DNA from: Gammaproteobacteria bacterium
Lineage (GTDB): Bacteria; Pseudomonadota; Gammaproteobacteria; UBA6429; Thiohalophilaceae
Direction: 5' to 3'
Assembly (NCBI GenBank): GCA_026196045.1
Contig: JAPHRJ010000029.1
Span: 1 to 40,631, forward strand
Length of the DNA stretch: 40,631 bases
Below are positions 8,849 to 16,667 of this stretch, piece after piece. The position numbers and the translations under genes are program-made. A model generated the notes under the pieces. The model saw only the letters and a list, made by a program, of their open reading frames with translations, made no database searches and was not told the origin of the DNA. Within the stretch, counting starts at the first letter, position 1. Each line of letters starts with the position of its first letter.

Positions 8849-10584
8849 AGATCGGGTCCTATATTGATGTGTATACGCCATGGATTACCATCACGACTTA
8901 CAGCAGAAGCCAGATCAATACGCACGGCTCCAATCGGGGACTTCCAGCGTATCCCCATTCCTGCGCCCCGTTCCAGTTTGTCTTCGAGGTTGTCGATAGC
9001 ATTGCCCGCATCATAGAACAGGGCGAGTCCCCATTTGCCATTGAGACTGTGTTCGTATTCGAGACTGCCAATCATCAGGTGCTTACCACCGATCACCTCT
9101 CCACTTTGATTGACTGGCCCCAGTGACTGGTAGCTATAGCCACGTACACTTTGTGCACCGCCAGCAAAAAAGCGTACCGAGGAAGGAAGTTGATGAAAAC
9201 GATCGGTCCAGGTGCTACCCAGTCGCCCGCGAGCAATAAAACGATTCTTCTGGTTAATGGATGTAATGGCTTTGATACCGCTTTGAACCTGAAAAAAATC
9301 GGTATCGGATATCAGTTTTTCACTGGCACCACGAAGATTAATATCAAAGCGCAGGCCGTCAATGGTATAGATAAAGCCCTCACCCCAGATACGACGCCAG
9401 CTTATGCCTGGCATAAGCAGTGTTGAGTCACCGTGGTCATCGGCGATGGTATACTCTTCCTGCTGGTAGTTAATAGCAATGGATTCACGCCAGAGACCTC
9501 GACTGCGGTTAAGACTGGCCCCAATTGTGCGTAGAATGCTGTCACTGGTATCGGTTGTTTCCTTAACAATGCCTGCACTGTATACCATTTGGTCAGTACG
9601 TGGATTTAGAACGGGGACACGATATTGAGCACCTAGGCTGTAACCAATTTCAGAAACCCTGGCTTCGGTATTAATACGGTGACCTGCCGGATTTAATCGC
9701 GGCATTTCCCAGCCAAACCTGGCTCGGGCACCAGTGTCGGTGCCATAACCGAGACCCATGGTGTAGCGATGAGGTTTGCGAGGAGTGAGGGTAATATTGA
9801 CAGGAACATCTTTAGTTTCAGATCGAGCTTGATCGGGAGAAACCTCGACTGTACGGAAATAGTCACTGTCATTGAGTGCTTGTTGCAGATCAATAAGTGC
9901 ACTGAGTGTATAGGGATCACCTTGTTCGAAAGGGATATATTTTTGTAACAACGCTGGCTCAAGTACATTTTGTTGCAGGTGTACATCACCAAAAAGATAA
10001 CGATGGCCACCATCATAGTGCAGGTGAACACGGGCTTCATAAACTTCAAGATCAATTTCAACGCGATGTTCGATAAAGTGGGCATTGAAATAGCCATGCT
10101 CTGCCGCAAGTCGAGTCAGGCTGGTCTTGATACTTTCGTATTCAACATGGCTGAAGACCTCGCCTTTACCTAAATTAAGATTCTGAACCAGATCCTGAAA
10201 CTCAGAATCTGTTTTAAGTGTTTCACTCAGTACAAGTTTGAACTCACTAATAAGTAAAGGTGGGCCAGGATCAATAGTATAAGTTGCCTGCCACTGTTCA
10301 GGGGGGGTGTGGGTTAACTCGGTTTTAATATTGGCTCGGTAATAACCATAGGGTTGCAAAGCCTGGGCTATTTCCTGTGGCGCTTTGGTGTGCAAGCGGC
10401 GCAGGCGGCCTTCGCTCAGAAGAGGATGATTTTTATGTTGTTCAATACTTAGGAACTGGCGAACATTCGCTTCTAGTTGACTATTTACGCCACGAATATC
10501 AATAGTAATATTGGCTTGCGCAAAAAGCGCATCAGAAATAAAGAAGGCTACCAGAACCAGCAGCCATTGCGGCGCCTTGCACAT
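8845..10584 (-). CDS. tamA: Translocation and assembly module outer-membrane subunit TamA (Omp85 family)
   Basis: The 579-residue protein starts with a signal peptide (PQWLLVLVAFFISDALFAQA), followed by POTRA-type domains (about residues 25-260) and a C-terminal 16-stranded beta-barrel. The Omp85 signature VRGY is seen in FFAGGAQSVRGYSYQSLGP, in the barrel lid loop, and the protein ends in a short final strand (RIHINIGPDL). Length matches TamA, which is shorter than BamA and has three POTRA domains. An AAGGAA ribosome-binding site sits about seven bases before the ATG. The stop codon overlaps the tamB start, which confirms the identity. The upstream mscS gene ends only 23 bases away, so it shares the transcript. 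Confidence 0.94.
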   Translation of the reverse strand: MCKAPQWLLVLVAFFISDALFAQANITIDIRGVNSQLEANVRQFLSIEQHKNHPLLSEGRLRRLHTKAPQEIAQALQPYGYYRANIKTELTHTPPEQWQATYTIDPGPPLLISEFKLVLSETLKTDSEFQDLVQNLNLGKGEVFSHVEYESIKTSLTRLAAEHGYFNAHFIEHRVEIDLEVYEARVHLHYDGGHRYLFGDVHLQQNVLEPALLQKYIPFEQGDPYTLSALIDLQQALNDSDYFRTVEVSPDQARSETKDVPVNITLTPRKPHRYTMGLGYGTDTGARARFGWEMPRLNPAGHRINTEARVSEIGYSLGAQYRVPVLNPRTDQMVYSAGIVKETTDTSDSILRTIGASLNRSRGLWRESIAINYQQEEYTIADDHGDSTLLMPGISWRRIWGEGFIYTIDGLRFDINLRGASEKLISDTDFFQVQSGIKAITSINQKNRFIARGRLGSTWTDRFHQLPSSVRFFAGGAQSVRGYSYQSLGPVNQSGEVIGGKHLMIGSLEYEHSLNGKWGLALFYDAGNAIDNLEDKLERGAGMGIRWKSPIGAVRIDLASAVSRDGNPWRIHINIGPDL

Positions 10585-10607
10585 CCAAGTTCCTTAATAG
10601 TAATAAA

Positions 10608-11465
10608 TCAGTTCTTACCTGATTCGTTGTTTTCGACCTGTTTTAATGGGAATGGTTCAGTAACGCTACCAGTATAAATACTTCGATGAGGGAAAGGAAT
10701 TTCAATATTGTGTTCATCAAAGGCATTTTTAATTTCTTCATGGATGCTGTTTTTTAGCTCAAGAAAATGTTCCCTTTTGGCCCAGACAGAATACTGGATA
10801 TCCAGGGAAGACTCACCAAAGCCCTGAAAAATATAAAGTGGCTTGGGTTCTTCCAGAGATAAGGGGTTCTTATCAGCAATGGTATCCAGTAGCTCCCGTA
10901 CCTTTTTCAAATCTTCCTTATAAGCAACCCCAACTTGCACATCAAGGCGACGAATTGGGAAGCGGGTAAGGGTGGTTACTTCTGATTTTATAAGTGACTC
11001 ATTGGGAATGCGTACAAACAAATTATCAAACGTCCGTAGTTTGACAGAAAGCAGGTCAATAGAAAGCACTTCCCCTGTGGTGGTGCCGACACGAATAACA
11101 TCCCCTACGCTAAAAGGTCGTTCTGCAACTAGAAACAGACCACTAATAAGGTTAGAAGCTGATGTTTGTGATGCAAAGCCGATGGCAACCGTAAAAATCC
11201 CGGCAGCACCCAGTAGTACACTGATATTTAATCCGAGCTCATCAAGTGCAGAAATGACAAACAGAATGAGAATTAAGTAATAGCTACCTCGTTTGAATAG
11301 CATAACACGATGTTTGTCAGCTTTCTTTTCAACCACTTTTTGGATAGACGAACTCACCAGCCTGGCGATAATCAACCCTGCAACAAGCAGGATAAGGGCA
11401 TAAATAATACTCAGTATTTTTTCGCCGCTAACAAAGTTGACAATATCAGTCCAATATTCGTTCAT
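10608..11465 (-). CDS. mscS: Small-conductance mechanosensitive channel, MscS family
   Basis: This 285-residue protein has the minimal MscS design: three N-terminal membrane helices, the pore helix VLLGAAGIFTVAIGFASQTSASNLISGLFL rich in Gly and Ala, a beta domain that begins RPFSVGDVIRVGTTTGEVLSIDLLSVKLRT, and a C-terminal alpha/beta domain (RRLDVQVGVAYKEDLKKVRELL). It opens when membrane tension rises on hypo-osmotic shock and releases small solutes. The start ATG has GGAG seven bases upstream. It lies 20 bases after the DUF432 gene and 23 bases before tamA, so all four are probably one operon. Exact subtype (E. coli MscS versus other homologs) cannot be decided by eye. Confidence 0.9.
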   Translation of the reverse strand: MNEYWTDIVNFVSGEKILSIIYALILLVAGLIIARLVSSSIQKVVEKKADKHRVMLFKRGSYYLILILFVISALDELGLNISVLLGAAGIFTVAIGFASQTSASNLISGLFLVAERPFSVGDVIRVGTTTGEVLSIDLLSVKLRTFDNLFVRIPNESLIKSEVTTLTRFPIRRLDVQVGVAYKEDLKKVRELLDTIADKNPLSLEEPKPLYIFQGFGESSLDIQYSVWAKREHFLELKNSIHEEIKNAFDEHNIEIPFPHRSIYTGSVTEPFPLKQVENNESGKN

Positions 11466-11485
11466 TATTATCTCCGGTTGGGACG

Positions 11486-12289
11486 TTATGTGAAGACCGC
11501 ATTAAATGCTCGAATTAATATATCCGTTTTACCTGTTTGTCGAGGTTGGCTCAGTTGAATGCCACCGTGTGCTTCAATGGGTGCCGAGGTGTCTATTTTC
11601 AGTCCGGCCATATCACCATCTTTTTCTCGCACCAATGAGATTGTCGGTGTCCACAGGTGACCATTGGATGAAGCATAAAGTGAGAGTAGTGGAGTGGGTA
11701 CATTTAATCGATCTACCGCGAGCATGGTATTGGCCTGATTCTGAATAATCACAGGAGTAATGGCACGATGAGGTCTGTGTGGCATTTCTTCAAGATTAAG
11801 ACGACAGTGGGTGGTGGAGGCATAGCAAAGCTCACCTTCGAGAGTTGATGGGCCGAACCAGGTATCGGATGGTCGCTGAATTGCAATTTCAGCTAATTTT
11901 TCCTCAGTGTTGTCTACGCCTAATCTTAGCCATAAAGGAGTACTGACGTATAGCTTAACCTCTTCTCCCGGGGTCAGATTAAAGGTGGTATTCGGACGGG
12001 AGATGACAGGCCGATCTGCCAATAATGGTGTCACAGTTAACAGACCACTTGTTTCTCGAAAGATGTAACGGGCAGTATTCTTCAGGGTTTCTGAAAATAC
12101 ATCAATTTCGTTTATTTCATATGAAACATTATTTTCATCAAAGTCACGATCCTGTTCGTAAGCAACCTGCCATTCATGTTGTAAGCACTGGACATTAAGT
12201 GTCAGTGCGCCAATGCGCCATTGGCGGATCTGTGCCATATCAAAGTTAAATTTTCCCCACCAGTAGGATGGTATTTGGGCTGTGTTCAA
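11486..12289 (-). CDS. DUF432-family protein
   Basis: A 267-residue soluble protein with no signal peptide or membrane helix. The motifs WWGKF near the start, SRPNTTFNLTPGEEVKLYVSTPLWLRL in the middle and RPSDTWFGPSTLEGELCYAS fit my recollection of the DUF432 family, whose function is unknown and which is often coded next to mechanosensitive channels. The first codon is TTG with AAGGAA about eight bases upstream; no ATG close by would keep the WWGKF start. It is the first gene of the unit with mscS, tamA and tamB. A role in modulating the MscS channel is only inferred from proximity. The family name is from memory and should be treated as probable. Confidence 0.75.
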   Translation of the reverse strand: MNTAQIPSYWWGKFNFDMAQIRQWRIGALTLNVQCLQHEWQVAYEQDRDFDENNVSYEINEIDVFSETLKNTARYIFRETSGLLTVTPLLADRPVISRPNTTFNLTPGEEVKLYVSTPLWLRLGVDNTEEKLAEIAIQRPSDTWFGPSTLEGELCYASTTHCRLNLEEMPHRPHRAITPVIIQNQANTMLAVDRLNVPTPLLSLYASSNGHLWTPTISLVREKDGDMAGLKIDTSAPIEAHGGIQLSQPRQTGKTDILIRAFNAVFT

Positions 12290-12636
12290 AATAAGTTTCC
12301 TTTTCTGTCAGGAGTGATGCGTGGTACGTCGGCATGAACCAATGGCATTTGTTTTGGAGATGACTCCCTGTGTTAATTGTACAGTCAAAAAACTTATTGG
12401 GTTAGCAAATCTTGTTAATTAATCCTTAATACTAAATATTACCTCGTGACTAAGAACAGGAGTGCCTATGGTTTGAAGATAGGTACAATTTATATTTTGC
12501 TAAATCAATGAACGTGGTAATAGCAATTTACCCCTGTTTATCTGGTTGATTTGCCAATTGTTTTTTGTCTTCGGTTTGTTTTAATCATGTGGTATGTTTA
12601 GAAAAGTACCATCTGGCTTTTTTAAGGGAATCCATC
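12290..12636. other. Divergent intergenic region between DUF432 operon and Mrp operon
   Basis: This stretch of 347 bases separates two divergent operons and must hold both promoters. It is AT-rich, with several AT tracts (for example TTAATTAA near 12415 and TAATA-N5-TATTA near 12430), but no -35/-10 pair close enough to consensus was found to name with confidence. No open frame with a ribosome-binding site was seen, apart from an upstream extension of mrpE that lacks one. The AAGGGAA just before 12637 fixes the mrpE start. Confidence 0.5.
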
Positions 12637-13143
12637 ATGAAACCCGTCTCCAGGTTTAGTTTGCCAACAATGACATCTCGTTTCCTTTTGTTTTCCTTCA
12701 TCTGGTGGATACTAACCGATGGTGCCGTGAATTCCTGGTGGATTGGTATACCAGCGGTTATTCTGGCTACATTGACAAGTGTTGCCCTGATCCCACCGGT
12801 GAAATTGGTCTGGTATGAGGTTGTCAGGTTTGTACCTTATTTTATTTTTCGCTCTGTGACTGGTGGTTTTGATGTGGCTAAGCGAGCATTTCATCCTGCT
12901 ATACCTATTGCGCCAGATCTGGTTGAGTACCCGTTACGATTGTCGCCAGGATTACCTCAGGTTTTTCTGATTAACACAATTAGTTTACTCCCCGGTACCT
13001 TAACTGCTGAATTAAACCAGAATATTCTGAAAGTACATGTGCTTGATGCACAGGCAAATTTTAAAGCTGAAATAGAAGCAGTGGAACAGCGTGTGGCTCG
13101 CATGTTTAGTGTAAACCTCACAAATCGTGGCGGAGGAGAATGA
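12637..13143 (+). CDS. mrpE: Na+/H+ antiporter subunit E (MrpE/MnhE/MbhA-like)
   Basis: A 168-residue membrane protein with the MrpE signature LRLSPGLPQVFLINTISLLPGTLTAEL and two or three N-terminal membrane helices. MrpE is a small accessory subunit of the multisubunit Mrp cation/proton antiporter in the inner membrane. The ATG at 12637 (MKPVSRFSLP) is chosen over an upstream frame start at 12565 because AAGGGAA lies about seven bases before it. It opens the operon, and the next short gene begins one base after its stop. The E-F-G order with E first is like archaeal Mbh and related Mrp operons rather than the classic A-to-G order. Confidence 0.9.
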   Translation: MKPVSRFSLPTMTSRFLLFSFIWWILTDGAVNSWWIGIPAVILATLTSVALIPPVKLVWYEVVRFVPYFIFRSVTGGFDVAKRAFHPAIPIAPDLVEYPLRLSPGLPQVFLINTISLLPGTLTAELNQNILKVHVLDAQANFKAEIEAVEQRVARMFSVNLTNRGGGE

Positions 13144-13144
13144 A

Positions 13145-13369
13145 ATGAACAGGTTTAAAAATATCCTTTGTGTTGTAGAGCCGGGTGAAAAAGCCAGGTT
13201 AGCACTGGCAAAACAAATTGATGCCAATCTGGTTGTTATGGGGGCAGTGGCTCGAACAGGAATTCCTGGATTCGTTATGGGTAATACCGCAGAGACCATT
13301 CTTAATCAGCTCGATTGCTCAATACTTGCGATCAAACCTCCAGGTTTTAAATCACCTGTTACCTTATAG
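13145..13369 (+). CDS. Short universal-stress-protein (UspE-like) ORF, apparently an internal-deletion relic
   Basis: The 74-residue product joins a Usp-like first strand (FKNILCVVEPGEKARLALA) directly to a Usp C-terminal half (KQIDANLVVMGAVARTGIPG, then FVMGNTAETILNQLDCSILAIKP). In full Usp and UspE proteins these two parts are 100-250 residues apart, so the middle seems to have been lost in frame. The G-x2-to-6-G/GNT nucleotide-loop style residues remain, but the fold cannot be complete. GGAGGAGA lies about eight bases before the ATG at 13145, so it is probably still translated. An upstream GTG at 13127 overlaps that site and is less likely. It sits between mrpE and mrpF. It could be a relic that maintains translation coupling or a small regulatory protein. 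Confidence 0.7.
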   Translation: MNRFKNILCVVEPGEKARLALAKQIDANLVVMGAVARTGIPGFVMGNTAETILNQLDCSILAIKPPGFKSPVTL

Positions 13370-13379
13370 GATTGGTTAT

Positions 13380-13640
13380 ATGCAAACGCTTTACTTTGCT
13401 CTGGCACTTTTCCTTCTACTCAATCTCTTTGCCGGTATGTGGCGCATCCTTAAAGGACCTACTGCCGCTGATCGGATGCTGGCTGCACAGTTATTTGGTA
13501 CGACTTCAGTGGGTGTACTGCTATTACTTGCACAAGCCTCAGCTAATACAGTGTTACATGATGTTGCATTAGTCTTCTCGCTTTTAGCCGCATTAACCTC
13601 TGTGGCATTTGTGCGACGTGCCTGGTTAAGCAAGGAATAA
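13380..13640 (+). CDS. mrpF: Na+/H+ antiporter subunit F (MrpF/MbhB-like)
   Basis: An 86-residue protein with three membrane helices, matching MrpF in size. The motif FAGMWRILKGPTAADRMLAAQLFGT (charged R-x-x-x-G-P-T-A-x-D-R between helices 1 and 2) is the family hallmark. The frame is open far upstream, but the ATG at 13380 gives the standard short N terminus MQTLYFALALFLLL and lies just after the Usp-like stop. It works as a small membrane subunit of the Mrp antiporter complex. It is followed at once by mrpG. Confidence 0.9.
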   Translation: MQTLYFALALFLLLNLFAGMWRILKGPTAADRMLAAQLFGTTSVGVLLLLAQASANTVLHDVALVFSLLAALTSVAFVRRAWLSKE

Positions 13641-13647
13641 GAATGTG

Positions 13648-13944
13648 ATGCTTACTGAATATGTTAGTGCCGTATTGCTTGTTGCAGGTGCCATATTTTA
13701 TCTTGCGGGTACTATAGGTTTATTGCGTTTCCCTGATGTTTATACTCGGCTTCATGCTTTAACTAAAGCTGATAACCTGGGTTTAGGTCTGATCGTGATT
13801 GGATTATCTCTCCAGGCCAGCTCCTTTGCAGCAGCAGGTAAATTATTCCTGATTTGGTTGTTGGTACTGTTAGCGGGAGCAAGTGTGTCTCATCTGGTTG
13901 CCAGGGCAGCATTACATAAGGGAGTTCATTTATGGAAGCGTTAG
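13648..13944 (+). CDS. mrpG: Na+/H+ antiporter subunit G (MrpG/MbhC-like)
   Basis: A 98-residue, three-helix membrane protein. GTIGLLRFPDVYTRLHALTKADNLGLGLIVIG is the standard MrpG signature. GTG at 13645 and ATG at 13648 are adjacent in-frame starts; AAGGAA lies upstream of both and the ATG is preferred. The C-terminal end overlaps the start of the next gene by 13 bases, a sign of a tightly packed operon. It is an accessory subunit of the same antiporter complex. Confidence 0.9.
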   Translation: MLTEYVSAVLLVAGAIFYLAGTIGLLRFPDVYTRLHALTKADNLGLGLIVIGLSLQASSFAAAGKLFLIWLLVLLAGASVSHLVARAALHKGVHLWKR

Positions 13945-14897
13945 CCCTGCTGCAAGATGTATTTGATATCCTGCTTGGTTTTGGGTTGTTGTGGTTAGCC
14001 TGGTTAGCACTTTTTTCTCTGGATTTATTTAGATCCATTGTATCGTTTATTTCATTTGGATTATTGATGGCGATTATCTGGGTAAGGCTGGATGCGCCAG
14101 ATGTTGCTCTTGCTGAAGCGGCTATTGGCGCAGGATTAACTGGTGCCTTATTTTTAGCGGCATTTGCAAAACTGCAACCTGCTTCAGTTAACGGGAAAGG
14201 CAGCAGCATAAATCCGCAAAAGCAATCTTCCAGGAAACAACTTCTACGCTGGTTACCTGCACTTATCATGCTATGGATCGCATCAGGATTAACCATTGCA
14301 ATTTTAGCTTTACCACCTCATGCGACAGGGTTGACTTCAGAGGTGACCTCGAATCTTACTGCAAGTGGTGTGAGCAATCCTGTTACCGCCGTGCTGCTTA
14401 ACTTTCGTGGTTACGACACCCTGTTGGAGATAGTCGTGTTATTACTGGCATTATTAGCTGTCTGGTCTATTGGTAGCTCAGTACCGAGCATCGAATCTGA
14501 GCCTGGCCCTGTACTTGATACCTTATCTCGTTTGCTGGTGCCAATATTGATCATGGTTTCTGCTTACCTTTTATGGGTTGGAGCCCATGCGCCTGGTGGC
14601 GCATTTCAGGCTGGGGCTGTGTTAGGTGCAGCGGGGGTATTGTTAGTTTTATCAGGTTGGAAACTTTATCCTGGGCTCGAAGGTTTTCCTTTACGACTTG
14701 TACTTACGGCTGGGTCTATCACCTTTGTTGTGATTGCTATACTAACAATGCTAGTCAGCGGGACATTTATGCAATTTCCTCCAGCGCAGGCCAGTATTCT
14801 AATCCTTATTCTTGAAATGGTGGCGACCCTTTCCATTGGTGTAACGTTGGCCGCACTTTTTATTGGAAGTCCACCTACCGATATAAAAAAATTATGA
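13932..14897 (+). CDS. Fused MbhD (DUF4040)-MbhE-MnhB antiporter subunit
   Basis: The 321-residue protein joins three units that are often separate or attached to MrpA. Residues about 1-80 match MbhD/DUF4040 (FGLLMAIIWVRLDAPDVALAEAAIGAGLTGALFL). About 105-185 match MbhE (GVSNPVTAVLLNFRGYDTLLEIVVLLLAL). About 190-315 match MnhB/MrpB (LLVPILIMVSAYLLWVGAHAPGGAFQAGAVLGAAGVLLVLSG). In classic Mrp systems MbhD/MbhE correspond to the C-terminal part of MrpA; here they are cut from any NuoL-like part and fused to MrpB. Roughly nine or ten membrane helices are expected. The Asp/Glu-rich D-A-P-D-V-A-L-A-E-A motif is likely important for proton or sodium movement. It shares ATGA with mrpC. Confidence 0.87.
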   Translation: MEALALLQDVFDILLGFGLLWLAWLALFSLDLFRSIVSFISFGLLMAIIWVRLDAPDVALAEAAIGAGLTGALFLAAFAKLQPASVNGKGSSINPQKQSSRKQLLRWLPALIMLWIASGLTIAILALPPHATGLTSEVTSNLTASGVSNPVTAVLLNFRGYDTLLEIVVLLLALLAVWSIGSSVPSIESEPGPVLDTLSRLLVPILIMVSAYLLWVGAHAPGGAFQAGAVLGAAGVLLVLSGWKLYPGLEGFPLRLVLTAGSITFVVIAILTMLVSGTFMQFPPAQASILILILEMVATLSIGVTLAALFIGSPPTDIKKL

Positions 14898-15202
14898 ATA
14901 CGGTATTTCTCTATGCACTGGTGGGTATAGGATTATTTTGCCTTGGATTATTTGCTTTAATTGTGCAGGCCCACTTACTACGAAAGATACTGGCAATCAA
15001 CATAATGGGTAGCGGGGTTTTTCTTATATTGGTTGCATTGGCCAGGCGTACTGAAGGAGGCATCCCTGATCCTGTTCCTCATGCCATGGTGATTACTGGT
15101 ATTGTTGTTGCCGTATCCGCGACCGCACTGGCACTGGTTATGATCCTGAAGGTAACAGAGAGCAGTGGACAACCCGAGTTTCCTGACGAGGAAAGTAAGT
15201 AG
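14894..15202 (+). CDS. mrpC: Na+/H+ antiporter subunit C (MrpC/MbhG, NuoK-like)
   Basis: A 102-residue protein with three membrane helices, homologous to NuoK. Signature regions are LRKILAINIMGSGVFLILVAL and DPVPHAMVITGIVVAVSATALALVMIL, the latter the typical P-x-P-H-A-x-V-I-T-G-I-V motif of MrpC. It begins at the ATGA overlap with the fused B subunit, and its stop is four bases before the next gene. It forms part of the membrane arm of the antiporter. Confidence 0.93.
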   Translation: MNTVFLYALVGIGLFCLGLFALIVQAHLLRKILAINIMGSGVFLILVALARRTEGGIPDPVPHAMVITGIVVAVSATALALVMILKVTESSGQPEFPDEESK

Positions 15203-15206
15203 ACTG

Positions 15207-16667
15207 ATGGGGATAACATTTATAGATTTCCCCTGGGCTATTGCACTCATCCTGTTGCCGTTAACAGGAGGGTTAAGCTGTTTTCTTTGGCCTTCTGTCA
15301 GCAAAATACTGGGTCTAGTTACAGTAATTGGTGTCATGCTGTCGGCGACAGGTCTTGGCTGGTTGGTAATAGATAAAGGTGTATATCACTATCTTGTCGG
15401 TGGTTGGGGTGCCCCGTTAGGTATTGAGCTGTATGTTGATGGTTTGAGTTTACTCATGCTGATGGTAACTGCCCTGGTTGCATTAGGTGTCAGCATCTAT
15501 TCAATACATTATTTTGAACTCAGTTATCAGCGTCGGTTCTGGCCACTCTGGCTATTTTTGTTGACAGCACTTAATGCCCTGTTTCTTTCGGCAGATATTT
15601 TTAACCTTTATGTTACCCTGGAACTGATGGGATTAGCGGCGGTGGCATTAGCCACGCTAACCGGTAGCCACGATGCCTTCACAGCGGCGATGCGTTATCT
15701 ATTGGCAACCTTATTAGGCTCCCTTGCATTTCTATTTGGTGTGGTGTTGCTGTATCACAGTTTTGGTAGTTTGGATATTGCAGTCCTAAGTGAGAGATTC
15801 GAATCTAACATAACGGCCTGGGCGGCATTTGGACTCATAAGTGCAGGACTTGTATTAAAAACAGCCCTGTTTCCAATGCATTTCTGGTTGCCTCCTGCAC
15901 ATGCCAACGCACCCGCACCTGTTAGTGCAGTGTTATCCGCACTGGTCGTAAAAGCTTCCTTCTATATTTTACTGCGCTTATGGCTAGAGATATTTAGTCA
16001 ACTTGATACCGATGTCGATATTTTGTTTGGGTTTTTGGGGTCTATTGCAATTATATGGGGGTCTTTGCAGGCTTTACGTCAGACACGAATCAAGTTGTTA
16101 GTGGCGTACTCAACGGTAGCTCAGGTGGGTTACCTGTTCCTTGCATTTCCGTTAGCGGAGAAAGTGGGTGTTACGGCATGGAGTGCTGCCGTGTATCTGA
16201 TACTTTCTCATGCCCTGGCTAAGTCTGCCATGTTTCTGGCGGCGGGTAATTTGTTGCGTTTTGGAGGCCATGATCGTATTGCCGATTTAGACCGGGTAGC
16301 ACAACGTTTACCGATTACCGTGGCTGCATTTGCATTGGCCGGTGTAAGTATTATGGGATTACCGCCAAGTGGTGGTTTTATCAGTAAGTGGTTGCTGCTT
16401 CAATCAGCTCTGGTTCAGAGTCAATGGGGGCTGGTTGGCGTCATGCTTATTGGGGGAGTATTGGCAGCCGCGTATATCTTTAAAGTACTGGGACGTGCTT
16501 TTACACAGGCACCCTTACCACATGAGCCAGGTGTTGTACCTGCAACAATGGAGTGGGCCGCACTATTACTTGCAGGTGGTGCTATCTTACTCGGGTTTTT
16601 TGCGTCTGAAATACTGGCAATCATTGAAATAGGCAGTCCATTTGGAGCCGGTGAGGTTAAGTTATGA
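15207..16667 (+). CDS. mrpD: Antiporter-like subunit 1 (MrpD/NuoN family)
   Basis: A 486-residue protein with about 14 membrane helices of the proton-conducting NuoL/M/N type. The key charged residues are in place: Glu139 in helix 5 (LYVTLELMGLAAVAL), Lys218 in helix 7 (LVLKTALFPMHFWLPPAHAN), His225, and Lys249 in helix 8 (SALVVKASFYILL). The ATG at 15207 (MGITFIDFPW) follows the mrpC stop by four bases and is chosen over 15165, which would overlap mrpC. It ends in an ATGA overlap with subunit 2. It is the best MrpD match in the operon; no MrpA-length protein exists here. Confidence 0.88.
   Translation: MGITFIDFPWAIALILLPLTGGLSCFLWPSVSKILGLVTVIGVMLSATGLGWLVIDKGVYHYLVGGWGAPLGIELYVDGLSLLMLMVTALVALGVSIYSIHYFELSYQRRFWPLWLFLLTALNALFLSADIFNLYVTLELMGLAAVALATLTGSHDAFTAAMRYLLATLLGSLAFLFGVVLLYHSFGSLDIAVLSERFESNITAWAAFGLISAGLVLKTALFPMHFWLPPAHANAPAPVSAVLSALVVKASFYILLRLWLEIFSQLDTDVDILFGFLGSIAIIWGSLQALRQTRIKLLVAYSTVAQVGYLFLAFPLAEKVGVTAWSAAVYLILSHALAKSAMFLAAGNLLRFGGHDRIADLDRVAQRLPITVAAFALAGVSIMGLPPSGGFISKWLLLQSALVQSQWGLVGVMLIGGVLAAAYIFKVLGRAFTQAPLPHEPGVVPATMEWAALLLAGGAILLGFFASEILAIIEIGSPFGAGEVKL

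Noticed and set aside
13763-14296. 177-codon minus-strand frame across mrpG and the fused B subunit
   Set aside because: It overlaps two well-supported genes and has no family features.
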